Shown piece by piece: positions 1 through 5,922 of a stretch of DNA of 10,011 bases (the stretch's first letter is position 1; each line of letters starts with the position of its first letter). The notes beneath the pieces are model-generated. The model saw nothing but the letters and a program-made list of their open reading frames with translations, was not told where the DNA came from and made no database searches. This DNA comes from Clostridiales bacterium. GTDB taxonomy: Bacteria > Bacillota > Clostridia > Oscillospirales > Oscillospiraceae. A program made the position numbers and the translations under genes. The stretch covers positions 1 to 10,011 of the forward strand of contig PITX01000028.1 of the NCBI GenBank assembly GCA_017577345.1. Reading direction: 5' to 3'.

Positions 1-587
1 GGTCAATTGAGGATTTGTGGGCGTTCAACGACGAACGCGTTGCCTATGCGATTGCCGATTCGGAAATCCCCGTCATTTCCGCAGTCGGACACGAGCCGGA
101 TGTGACAATTTCCGACCTTGTTGCCGATCTGCGTGCCGCAACGCCGTCCAATGCCGCCGAGCTTGCCGTTCCCGATCAGACAGAGCTTCGCAAGTCCGTA
201 CAGGCTAATCAAACCCTGCTTCTGACACTCATGCAGAGGCGCTTAAAGCAGGAGCGGCAGCGGCTTTATTCGCTTGCCTCTGCACGCTCATTGAGAACCC
301 CGGTGAATTATATCAATGACCGCAGACTCCGCTTGGATCACACGCATCAGCGTCTGTGCAGCGCGTCATTGAGTTTATTAAATCGCAAGCGTGAGACATT
401 CGTCCGTCTGACAGCAAAGCTCGACGCGATGAGTCCCTTAAAGGTTTTATCGCGCGGCTATTCCATGACAACAGACGGGCAGGGAGAGCTAATAAAGTCG
501 GTCGGCAAGGTGACCGTCGGTGATCAGATCACCGTTCAATTTTCCGACGGTGCGGCAATCACGCAGGTACAGGAGGTACAGAAATGA
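1..587 (+). CDS. xseA: Exodeoxyribonuclease VII large subunit, 3' part (5' end outside window)
   Basis: C-terminal part of the large subunit of exodeoxyribonuclease VII, which with XseB degrades single-stranded DNA to short oligonucleotides in the cytoplasm. The reading frame is open from base 3 and begins with [11 protein letters not shown], a hallmark of the XseA catalytic domain. It is followed by a conserved [10 protein letters not shown] segment and an [12 protein letters not shown] stretch, then a helical region typical of the family's coiled-coil arm, and a VLSRGYSMT motif near the C-terminus. About 194 residues are present, roughly half of a normal 400-450 residue XseA. The TTG at 15 is internal to the protein and not a real start. 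The stop codon overlaps the xseB start (ATGA, 584-587), so the two subunits are translationally coupled, as is common for this pair. Family and truncation are clear. Confidence 0.96.
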   Translation, partial: SIEDLWAFNDERVAYAIADSEIPVISAVGHEPDVTISDLVADLRAATPSNAAELAVPDQTELRKSVQANQTLLLTLMQRRLKQERQRLYSLASARSLRTPVNYINDRRLRLDHTHQRLCSASLSLLNRKRETFVRLTAKLDAMSPLKVLSRGYSMTTDGQGELIKSVGKVTVGDQITVQFSDGAAITQVQEVQK

Positions 588-826
588 AATCAAAATCGCA
601 GAGCTTTGAAGCGTCTGTCACTCGTCTGGACGAAATCGTGCAGAAGATGGAATGCGGCGATGTGCCGCTGGAGGACGCATTAAAGCTGTTTGAAGAGGGA
701 ACACAGCTGGTTTCCTCCTGCACAAAGCTTTTGGATGAAGCGGAAATGAAGGTCGTTCGCCTTACCAAGGGCGCAGACGGTACACCGGAGGAAACGGAGC
801 TTGTCGATGATGCAGAATTATCATGA
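584..826 (+). CDS. xseB: Exodeoxyribonuclease VII small subunit
   Basis: Small subunit of exodeoxyribonuclease VII; several copies bind the XseA coiled-coil arms. The 80 residues match the usual family size of 60-85. The core [17 protein letters not shown]...[12 protein letters not shown]...CTKLLDEAE is the typical two-helix XseB hairpin (residues 5-50). The C-terminal tail is acidic, as in homologues. The start ATG overlaps the xseA stop by four bases and is preceded by AGGAGGT at 571-577, seven bases upstream. Its 3' end overlaps the beginning of ispA by about 20 bases, so xseA-xseB-ispA is one transcription unit. This order is frequent in Firmicutes. Confidence 0.96.
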   Translation: MKSKSQSFEASVTRLDEIVQKMECGDVPLEDALKLFEEGTQLVSSCTKLLDEAEMKVVRLTKGADGTPEETELVDDAELS

Positions 827-1658
827 TTTGATAGAAGCCTATCTGCACGAATGCTTTACGGAAAATCAGCCGCAGAAAATCCTCTTTGAGTCGATGCGCT
901 ACAGCCTGCTTGCAGGCGGCAAACGACTGCGCCCGATTTTCGTGCTTGCCTTCTGTGAGCTTTGCGGCGGCAGCACCAATAGCGCATTGCCGTTTGCAGC
1001 GGCGATCGAAATGGTGCATACCTACAGCTTAATTCACGATGACCTTCCGTGCATGGATAATGACGATTATCGCAGAGGGAAGCTGACCAACCACAAGGTA
1101 TACGGTGAAGCAACGGCATTTTTGGCAGGAGATGCGCTATTGACAGCGGCGTTCGGACAGCTTGCATCAGCAGACCTTCCGTCGGAGCGTATTGTGGAAG
1201 CCGTTCGCGTGCTCAGTCTGTGCGCAGGAGAGCTCGGGATGGTCGGCGGTCAGATCCTCGATATGGATGCCGAACAGCGCGTCTGTACGGCTCAGGAGGT
1301 CTATGACATTCAGTCCCGAAAGACCGGCGCACTGATTTCCGCAGCGTGTCAGCTCGGTGTAATTGCCGCAGGTGGTACAAAAGCACAGCAAAATGCTGCT
1401 GCAGAATATGCCGGGCATCTCGGTCTGGCGTTCCAGATTCGTGACGACATTCTGGATGTTGTCGGTGATGCGGACAAGCTCGGGAAAGCCACCGGCGTGG
1501 ACGAGCGCAAGAACACCTTTGTCCGTCTTTACGGCGTGGAGGAATGTGAAAAAATGGTCGCGGGCGAAACGCAGAAGGCGATTGCCGCGCTTGACTGCTT
1601 TGATAACGCAGACTTCCTGATTTCCCTTGCCAACCGTCTGATCACCCGCGAAAGCTGA
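807..1658 (+). CDS. ispA: Polyprenyl synthetase, farnesyl diphosphate synthase type
   Basis: Trans-prenyltransferase that condenses isopentenyl diphosphate with allylic diphosphates, probably making farnesyl diphosphate (C15), the precursor of undecaprenyl carriers and quinones. Visible motifs, numbered from the ATG at 807, are GGKRLRP (37-43, pyrophosphate binding), the first Asp-rich motif DDLPCMD (78-84) and the second Asp-rich motif DDILD (213-217). The two-residue insertion in the first motif (DDxxxxD) is the signature of bacterial type II FPP synthases. Length is 283 residues, normal for IspA. I chose ATG 807 because GGAG at 796-799 lies seven bases upstream; TTG 801 (after GGAGGA 787-792) and ATG 810 are possible alternatives. 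The 5' end overlaps xseB. In many Firmicutes dxs follows ispA; here a sigma factor gene follows instead. Chain length cannot be proven from sequence alone. Confidence 0.94.
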   Translation: MMQNYHDLIEAYLHECFTENQPQKILFESMRYSLLAGGKRLRPIFVLAFCELCGGSTNSALPFAAAIEMVHTYSLIHDDLPCMDNDDYRRGKLTNHKVYGEATAFLAGDALLTAAFGQLASADLPSERIVEAVRVLSLCAGELGMVGGQILDMDAEQRVCTAQEVYDIQSRKTGALISAACQLGVIAAGGTKAQQNAAAEYAGHLGLAFQIRDDILDVVGDADKLGKATGVDERKNTFVRLYGVEECEKMVAGETQKAIAALDCFDNADFLISLANRLITRES

Positions 1659-1677
1659 TTTCCGTCATAGGGACTTG

Positions 1678-1707
1678 CCGCCTCTGAATATGCTGTTTCG
1701 GAGGTGG
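1678..1707 (+). promoter_or_regulatory. Hairpin that buries the sigK ribosome binding site
   Basis: CCGCCTCTGAA (1678-1688) can pair with TTCGGAGGTGG (1697-1707), giving an 11-bp stem with two G-U wobbles and an 8-nt loop. The 3' arm contains GGAGG (1700-1704), the only good Shine-Dalgarno for the sigma factor starting at 1712. No U-run follows, so it is not an ordinary terminator. Sequestration of the ribosome binding site, and so translational control, is an inference from the fold. Confidence 0.5.
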
Positions 1708-1711
1708 TTGG

Positions 1712-2398
1712 ATGCTGGGCGCGGCTGTATGGCTGATGATCAGCAGCATTCTGTATTCCCTGCGTCTTTCCAACGGCACCGGCTCATTTCCCAAGCCGCT
1801 CAGTGCCAAGGAGGAAGCGCACTATCTGGAGCTTTCCGCGCAGGGCGATCTGAATGCAAGAAATATACTGATCGAGCGGAATTTACGCCTGGTTGCGCAC
1901 ATCATGAAAAAATATTACACGCAGACTGCCGATCAGGAGGATCTGATCTCCATCGGGACGATCGGACTGATCAAGGGAATTTCGACATTTGATGCCTCAA
2001 AAGGTGCAAGGCTTGCGACCTATGCGGCAAGATGCGTAGAGAATGAGATCCTGATGTACTTCCGCGGTCAGCGCAAAAGTGCGTCGGATGTATCCCTGTC
2101 GGAATTTATCGAAACAGGGAAGGATGGTACCGCCCTTTCTTTAATGGATGTGATCTGCTCGGAGGACGATCTTTTTGAGCAGCTTTCCGATAAAGAAATC
2201 TACACGAAGCTATATATCAAGATTGAAACCTGTCTCGAGCCGAGAGAGAAACAGATTATTCTCCTGCGCTACGGCATCGGCAACCGGAAACCGCTGACAC
2301 AACGGGAGATCGCGCAAAAGTGCGGCATCAGCCGCAGTTATGTCAGCAGGATTGAAAAGAAAGCACTGCAAAAGCTGGAAAAAGCACTGGAAGAATAG
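1712..2398 (+). CDS. sigK: RNA polymerase sigma factor, SigK family
   Basis: Sigma-70 family factor most like sigma-K, the late mother-cell sigma factor of sporulation. After an apolar N-terminal leader of about 25 residues comes FPKPLSAKEE, then region 2 with LIERNLRLVAHI and DLISIGTIGLIKG, and LATYAARCVENEILMY (core binding and -10 recognition). Region 4 ends in a helix-turn-helix with TQREIAQKCGISRSYVSRIEKKAL (residues about 195-220). The leader resembles the pro-sequence of B. subtilis pro-sigma-K in length and position, so processing by an SpoIVFB-like protease is plausible but unproven. At 228 residues the gene is whole, with no skin-like element interrupting it. Start ATG 1712 follows GGAGG at 1700-1704, within a hairpin. 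It lies 53 bases after ispA and 9 bases before the next gene. SigE is the nearest alternative, but the FPKPLS junction favours SigK. Confidence 0.88.
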   Translation: MLGAAVWLMISSILYSLRLSNGTGSFPKPLSAKEEAHYLELSAQGDLNARNILIERNLRLVAHIMKKYYTQTADQEDLISIGTIGLIKGISTFDASKGARLATYAARCVENEILMYFRGQRKSASDVSLSEFIETGKDGTALSLMDVICSEDDLFEQLSDKEIYTKLYIKIETCLEPREKQIILLRYGIGNRKPLTQREIAQKCGISRSYVSRIEKKALQKLEKALEE

Positions 2399-2407
2399 AG
2401 GAAAACA

Positions 2408-2962
2408 ATGTACATTCTGAAACATTTCCGCACCGTAGCAAAGCACCGTCGGGCAGTCCGGAAAGGCTGCTTCGCCGTCGGTTTATACCGTCAGGGACTG
2501 ACGCACGATCTATCCAAATATTCCCCGACGGAATTCGGTGCCGGAATCCGATACTATCAGGGCACACGCAGTCCGAATTCCAGAGAGCGCGAGCTCTTCG
2601 GCTATTCCAAAGCGTGGATGCACCACAAGGGCAGAAATAAACACCATTTTGAATACTGGACGGATCTCAACTTAGAGACCAGACGCTATGAGCCCGTTCC
2701 GATGCCGCGCAGATATCTTACAGAAATGGTGATGGATCGGATCGCCGCCTGCAAGACCTACCACGGCAAAGATTATAAAGACGGTGACGCGCTGGAATAT
2801 CTGGAGCGTTCGCAGGAGGCACGGGAATCCTCAATGATGCACCCGCAGACAAAGCGTGAGCTGGTTTTCCTTCTGACGATGCTGCGCGATCAAGGTGAAA
2901 AAGAGACCTATCACTTTATCCGAGAGGTCGTTTTGAAAAATAAACCGTTTGCAGAAGAATAA
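2408..2962 (+). CDS. DUF5662-like protein of unknown function, possibly metal-binding
   Basis: A 184-residue soluble protein with no signal peptide or membrane segment. It resembles the DUF5662 family, found in Firmicutes and phages, judged from LTHDLSKYSPTEF (about residues 32-44), HHKGRNKHHFEYW (about 72-84) and MDRIAACKTY (about 109-118). The spaced His/Asp residues (THD, HH, HH, MD) are arranged somewhat like a compact all-helical metal site of the HD type, but no known enzymatic motif is certain and I assign no activity. The start ATG follows GAGG (2398-2401), six bases upstream, overlapping the sigK stop. The 9-bp gap suggests cotranscription and coupling with sigK. A strong terminator begins right after its stop codon. 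Confidence 0.75.
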   Translation: MYILKHFRTVAKHRRAVRKGCFAVGLYRQGLTHDLSKYSPTEFGAGIRYYQGTRSPNSRERELFGYSKAWMHHKGRNKHHFEYWTDLNLETRRYEPVPMPRRYLTEMVMDRIAACKTYHGKDYKDGDALEYLERSQEARESSMMHPQTKRELVFLLTMLRDQGEKETYHFIREVVLKNKPFAEE

Positions 2963-2994
2963 AAAAATTCACCCTCTGAACGGGTGAATTTTTT
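2963..2994. terminator. Bidirectional rho-independent terminator
   Basis: AAAAATTCACCC (2963-2974) pairs perfectly with GGGTGAATTTTT (2982-2993) around a 7-nt loop. The stem has a GC-rich top and A/T tracts on both sides, so it can stop transcripts coming from either direction. It begins one base after the stop of the DUF5662-like gene and ends five bases before the stop of the convergent GTPase gene, and so probably serves both operons. Confidence 0.9.
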
Positions 2995-2998
2995 ATTA

Positions 2999-3934
2999 TC
3001 AGAATGTTGCGACTTCATTTTGTGCCGGCTCGGCAGGGGAAACCTCCAAAGCCTCCAAAACCGGACCGATGCCGCGGTAAATCGAGTGGAAGCGGACATT
3101 GATCTTCGCCGTCACCGTGACCCATTCGCGGGCATGGAGCTCGTCGCTCTTTTCATATTTGCAGGGCAATCCCATAAACTGGATGTCCTCCACGCAACAG
3201 GTCATCACAAAGCGACCCGGTGCAAAGAAACCGTCCTTTTCGCGTCGTAAGCGCGCAACCTGCGCCTTAAAGCGTACGGTTTTGTCCTTGTATTTTTTAG
3301 GCTCTTCGCTGATGTCGCGATACCACAGGGCAAAATCATCGTCTTTGATCTCGATGATCGGGGCATTGAGATCAAATGGCAGGGGGTCTTCAATTTCATC
3401 AAACTCGGTCTTACCGTCCGTGTACTCATAGAGAATACCGACGCGGCGGTTGAGTGCACGCGCCAGCTTGTGAAACGGCATGATGTCCGATCCGGCAGGA
3501 ACGCGGTTGAAGACGACCATTTCACAGCCGGTCAGCTTGTCTACCACAAGAGAGCGCATATTCGAGTTGTAGCTCATGATCGTAGATGCGTCGGCAAACA
3601 TGACCTCCTGCGCGATCTGCCAGTCCTCCGGCATTTTCTGATAGAATGTGCCGACCTGCAGCATGCCGTTGAGTTCCACCACAACGCGTTCACAGCGGTG
3701 CTTTTTGGACAGCTCCTGCAGCTCCTGCGTTGTCACGCTTTCCTGATCCACAGTTTCCAAATAAACATGCTGATAGGGATAGGCGGATACATCGTATTCC
3801 TCTTCGCCTTCCTCACAGATCAGAAGCAATGTGCGCTCACCGGAGTTAAAGCGCGTGTCGCAAAGCGTTTCCTGAATAAATTTTGTCTTGCCGGAATCCA
3901 AAAAACCGGTAAATGCATAAACGGGAACAGGCAT
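2999..3934 (-). CDS. Degenerate COG0523-like P-loop protein with C-terminal DUF1980-like domain
   Basis: Second gene of a two-gene operon with the CobW-type GTPase. Residues 10-17 form a Walker A motif (GFLDSGKT), and VVVELNGM (84-91) matches a Walker B of the SIMIBI/G3E type. The family's CxCC metal motif is missing and the guanine-specificity motif is altered to NRVPAGSD (143-150). From about residue 215 the protein changes to a beta-rich domain: KTVRFKAQVARL, then PGRFVMTCCVED (239-250, paired Cys) and REWVTVTAKI (269-278). This pattern resembles the C-terminal DUF1980/TIGR03943 (YcgQ) domain that normally accompanies a permease. No membrane segments are present. The start ATG at 3934 has AAGGAGG (3941-3947 on the plus strand) six bases upstream, overlapping the stop of the upstream gene. 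A role in metal handling or as partner of the adjacent GTPase is inferred. Domain naming is from memory of the motif, not a search. Confidence 0.7.
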   Translation of the reverse strand: MPVPVYAFTGFLDSGKTKFIQETLCDTRFNSGERTLLLICEEGEEEYDVSAYPYQHVYLETVDQESVTTQELQELSKKHRCERVVVELNGMLQVGTFYQKMPEDWQIAQEVMFADASTIMSYNSNMRSLVVDKLTGCEMVVFNRVPAGSDIMPFHKLARALNRRVGILYEYTDGKTEFDEIEDPLPFDLNAPIIEIKDDDFALWYRDISEEPKKYKDKTVRFKAQVARLRREKDGFFAPGRFVMTCCVEDIQFMGLPCKYEKSDELHAREWVTVTAKINVRFHSIYRGIGPVLEALEVSPAEPAQNEVATF

Positions 3935-3945
3935 ATTTTGCCTCC

Positions 3946-5049
3946 TTATACGCCAAACAGCTTGATGATTTCAGCCTCTTTCAGTTTCGATCCGATCACG
4001 CACAGGCGACCCGTGACAGCGGCACAGCCGCTGCGGATGTCAATTTCACCGGGAACATGGTCAAAGTGCAGCCAGGTACCGTCCGTTGACCGGACAATGC
4101 CCTTTGCGCGAAGCACGATACCGTAGTTTTCGTCATTGTCAAGCACTGTCAGGATGTCGCGCAGCTCATCCTTGCTGAATTTCTTATGCGTTTCAACGCC
4201 CCAGCTTTGGAACACCTCGTCGGCATCGTGACCGTGATGATGGTGGTGATGATGCTCTTCACCGTCTTCGTGGTCGTGATGATGGTGGTGGCAGCATTCC
4301 TCTTCATCCTCATGGTGGTGATGGTGGCAGTGCTCTTCATCCTCATGGTGGTGATGGTGATGATGACAGGAGCAGTCGGGGTCGTCACATTCCTCATCGT
4401 CGTGATGGTGGTGATGCTCGTGCTCGATCAGTTCCGCAAGCTCCTCCGTCAGAGAATTCTGATGCTGCATCGCTTCAAAAAACTGCTGACCTGTCAGTTC
4501 ATCCCACGGTGTTGTGATGATGACGGCTTCCTTGTTATGCTCGCGGAGCAGGGAAACTGCGGTATTCAGCTTGTCTTCCGCAATGGAGCCGGTACGGCTG
4601 AGGATGATCGCAGAGGCAGTTTCAATTTGGTTGCTGTAGAATTCGCCAAAATTCTTCAGATAAACCTTGCACTTTGTTGCATCGGCGACGGTCACAAAGC
4701 AGCCGAGCTGCACATCACCGCTGACAGAACGCTGAACTGCCGCAATGACATCGCTCAGCTTGCCGACGCCGGACGGCTCAATCAGAATACGGTCGGGCTG
4801 ATACTCGCTGATGACCTGCTTCAGTGCCTTGCTGAAATCGCCGACGAGGGAACAGCAGATACAGCCGGAGTTCATTTCATTGACCTGAATGCCTGCCTCC
4901 TGCATGAAGCTGCCGTCAATGCCGATTTCACCGAATTCGTTCTCGATCAGAACGGTTTTCTCGCCGGTATAGGCTTCCTTGATCATTTTTTTGATCAGGG
5001 TCGTTTTGCCCGCACCGAGAAAGCCGGAATAAATGTCAATTGTTGTCAT
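3946..5049 (-). CDS. CobW/COG0523 family GTP-binding protein with His/Cys-rich insert
   Basis: G3E-family GTPase of the type thought to deliver metals to proteins, cytoplasmic. Numbered from ATG 5049: Walker A GFLGAGKTT (9-17), ENEFGEIGID (36-45), metal motif CICC (63-66), Walker B ILIEPSGVG (78-86), a degenerate G4 (SRTG, 151-154), and a C-terminal CobW_C domain from about 285. Between the two domains lies a metal-binding loop (about 209-276) with roughly 33 His and 6 Cys plus many Asp/Glu. I chose ATG 5049 over ATG 5067 because GAAAGGAAG lies about 7 bases upstream and the protein then begins MTTIDIYSGF directly before Walker A. Length is 367 residues. It is followed by the degenerate partner gene after 11 bases. 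COG0523 members serve Zn, Co, Ni or Fe; the His-rich loop favours Zn/Ni/Co, but the metal is not decided by sequence. Confidence 0.9.
   Translation of the reverse strand: MTTIDIYSGFLGAGKTTLIKKMIKEAYTGEKTVLIENEFGEIGIDGSFMQEAGIQVNEMNSGCICCSLVGDFSKALKQVISEYQPDRILIEPSGVGKLSDVIAAVQRSVSGDVQLGCFVTVADATKCKVYLKNFGEFYSNQIETASAIILSRTGSIAEDKLNTAVSLLREHNKEAVIITTPWDELTGQQFFEAMQHQNSLTEELAELIEHEHHHHHDDEECDDPDCSCHHHHHHHEDEEHCHHHHHEDEEECCHHHHHDHEDGEEHHHHHHHGHDADEVFQSWGVETHKKFSKDELRDILTVLDNDENYGIVLRAKGIVRSTDGTWLHFDHVPGEIDIRSGCAAVTGRLCVIGSKLKEAEIIKLFGV
4300..4359 (-). repeat. 27-bp direct repeat, period 33 bp, in the His-rich loop
   Basis: Two identical 27-base copies (4300-4326 and 4333-4359; each begins CTCTTCATCCTC on the plus strand) are spaced 33 bases apart. 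Each encodes His runs followed by EDEE, so the period equals 11 residues. Related imperfect units flank them (4225-4422). The pattern indicates in-frame duplication within the metal-binding loop, and the length of the loop may vary between strains. Confidence 0.85.
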
Positions 5050-5099
5050 GCAAACGCTTCCTTTCAAGTCTGATTACAGAATTCTCAAAATTCCAATAT

Positions 5100-5128
5100 A
5101 TTTTACCACCAACAAGACATTTTTGCAA
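5100..5128 (-). promoter_or_regulatory. Promoter of the GTPase operon
   Basis: Read on the minus strand, TTGCAA (5128-5123) and TAAAAT (5105-5100) are separated by exactly 17 bases, a good sigma-A promoter. Transcription would start about base 5093, giving a leader of about 43 bases before the GTPase start at 5049. No other comparable promoter is seen for this operon. Confidence 0.65.
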
Positions 5129-5142
5129 TATAAATCGTTGCA
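5124..5142. promoter_or_regulatory. Possible operator between the divergent promoters
   Basis: TGCAA (5124-5128) and TTGCA (5138-5142) form an inverted repeat around 9 bases and overlap the -35 boxes of both divergent promoters. Inside it, AAATCGT (5132-5138) equals one half-site of the Gram-positive Zur box, but the other half matches poorly. A shared regulator is possible; the evidence is weak. Confidence 0.25.
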
Positions 5143-5165
5143 TTTCACATTGAAAATGATATACT
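5138..5165 (+). promoter_or_regulatory. Promoter of the PaaI-type thioesterase gene
   Basis: TTGCAT (5138-5143) and TATACT (5160-5165) are separated by 16 bases, and the -10 is preceded by TGA (5157-5159), an extended -10 element. The transcript would begin about base 5172, close to the ribosome binding site AGGAGGG at 5182-5188. Confidence 0.7.
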
Positions 5166-5194
5166 AATACAAAATTAAGATAGGAGGGAAGAAA

Positions 5195-5614
5195 ATGAGA
5201 ACGCTCGAAGAAATCAGGAGTGCCTTTTCTGCCGATAGATTTGCAACTGAAGCCGCAGAGATTACGATTGAATCTGCCGAAATCGGCCATGCTGTTTGCC
5301 ATATGCCTATTTTACCGAAGCACCTGAACGCAAGAGGCACTGTGATGGGCGGCGCGATCTTTACCCTTGCCGATTTTGCAGCGGCGGTCGCAGCAAACGC
5401 ACATGCGGAGAATACCAACACAATTTCTCTGCACGGTGACATAACCTTTCTGAATGCCGCAAAGGGGAAGCTGCTGATTGCCGTTGCCGATGTGGTCAAG
5501 CAGGGGCGCACCGTCGCTTTATATGATGTCACTATCCGTGACGAGCTTGGCACGCTGGTTGCAAAAGCCGGGATGAACGGTTTTGTTCTGCAAAGCCCTT
5601 TTCCAAAAAAATAA
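5195..5614 (+). CDS. PaaI-type hotdog-fold thioesterase
   Basis: A 139-residue hotdog-fold acyl-CoA thioesterase of the PaaI family, cytoplasmic. The family signature LNARGTVMGGAIFTLADF (44-61) is present. G52-G53 and D60 occupy the catalytic-loop positions, and the long hotdog helix FTLADFAAAVAAN follows. The beta-sheet strands SLHGDITFLNAAKGKLLIAVADV and VALYDVTIRDELGTLVAKAGM complete the fold. The start ATG 5195 has AGGAGGG six bases upstream. PaaI enzymes hydrolyse aryl-CoA esters such as hydroxyphenylacetyl-CoA, and this gene lies directly upstream of an aryl-CoA ligase/IorAB/PaaK operon on the same strand, so a role in releasing CoA from arylacetyl-CoA is a reasonable inference. It has its own promoter and no clear terminator follows, so readthrough into the T-box leader is possible. 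Substrate is not provable from sequence. Confidence 0.88.
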   Translation: MRTLEEIRSAFSADRFATEAAEITIESAEIGHAVCHMPILPKHLNARGTVMGGAIFTLADFAAAVAANAHAENTNTISLHGDITFLNAAKGKLLIAVADVVKQGRTVALYDVTIRDELGTLVAKAGMNGFVLQSPFPKK

Positions 5615-5626
5615 TAAAAATTTCGC

Positions 5627-5655
5627 TTGACTTTAGCGATTAAAAGTGATAAAGT
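5627..5655 (+). promoter_or_regulatory. Promoter of the T-box/ligase/ior operon
   Basis: TTGACT (5627-5632) and TAAAGT (5650-5655) have a 17-base spacer, with TGA (5647-5649) as an extended -10. The predicted start near 5662 lies just upstream of Stem I of the T-box leader, which supports the assignment. Confidence 0.75.
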
Positions 5656-5661
5656 ATTTTC

Positions 5662-5905
5662 AAAAGATAACGCGATGACGAAACCAAGTACATCTGCGTA
5701 CGCACCTTAGAGAGCTGCCGGTCGGTGCAAGGCAGCGGCAGCGCGCAGACGGAATACCTTTCCGAGCGGTCTTGCCGAACAGATGATTAGTAGGCAAGAA
5801 CGGTTGCGCCCGTTACAGCGAGGGATCTTTTGATCCGTTGAGACCAAATAGAGGTGGTACCACGGGAATTCTCGTCCTCTGCGCAAGCAGAGGGCGATTT
5901 TGTTT
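5662..5905 (+). promoter_or_regulatory. T-box riboswitch leader, probable tyrosine specificity (UAC specifier)
   Basis: A tRNA-sensing transcription-attenuation leader filling the 308-base gap before the CoA ligase. Seen directly: the AG-rich bulge AGAGAG (5709-5714) and apical hairpin CTGCC/GGCAG (5715-5719/5731-5735) with the GGTCGGTG loop; CTGCG/CGCAG (5694-5698/5744-5748) lower in Stem I; loop-E-like AGTA (5687-5690) opposite GAA (5752-5754). The specifier TAC (5755-5757) follows GAA, with CTTTCCGAGC after it, matching the usual spacing to the GAGC element. Stem II is CTTGCC/GGCAAG (5771-5776/5793-5798). Stem III is AACGG/CCGTT (5799-5803/5810-5814). The antiterminator has AGAGG (5850-5854) pairing with CCTCT (5876-5880), with the TGGTACC bulge (5855-5861). 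TGGT fits a tRNA with discriminator A, as in tRNA-Tyr or tRNA-Phe. Uncharged tRNA-Tyr should allow expression of the downstream operon. The T-box class is certain; the amino acid is probable. Confidence 0.95.
5872..5905 (+). terminator. T-box regulatory terminator
   Basis: TCGTCCTCTGC (5872-5882) pairs with GCAGAGGGCGA (5887-5897) around a GCAA tetraloop, 11 bp with one G-U, followed by TTTTGTTT (5898-5905). The bases CGTCCTCT in its 5' arm are also needed by the antiterminator, so the two structures exclude each other. It acts when tRNA is charged. Confidence 0.92.
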
Positions 5906-5922
5906 ACAAAGGAGATATATTT

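Noticed and set aside
4225..4422. CRISPR-like or microsatellite array
   Set aside because: The repetition is in frame and encodes His/Glu-rich protein; there are no unique spacers of constant length.
5050..5067. Earlier ATG (5067) for the CobW-type GTPase
   Set aside because: It would place the Shine-Dalgarno inside the coding region and add six residues before the normal start of the family; ATG 5049 is better positioned.
4186..5073. 295-codon plus-strand frame opposite the CobW-type gene, with a Val/Met-rich hydrophobic segment
   Set aside because: The apparent membrane-like segment is only the antisense of the His-rich repeat codons. The minus-strand frame has all the COG0523 motifs.
5151..5165. 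Fur-box-like TGAAAATGATATACT over the thioesterase -10
   Set aside because: Only the left half fits the 7-1-7 Fur pattern; the similarity is explained by the A/T-rich extended -10 element.
5854..5922. N-terminal extension of the CoA ligase in the same frame
   Set aside because: The extension starts within the T-box antiterminator and runs through the terminator; ATG 5923 has its own good ribosome binding site and starts the family's normal N-terminus.
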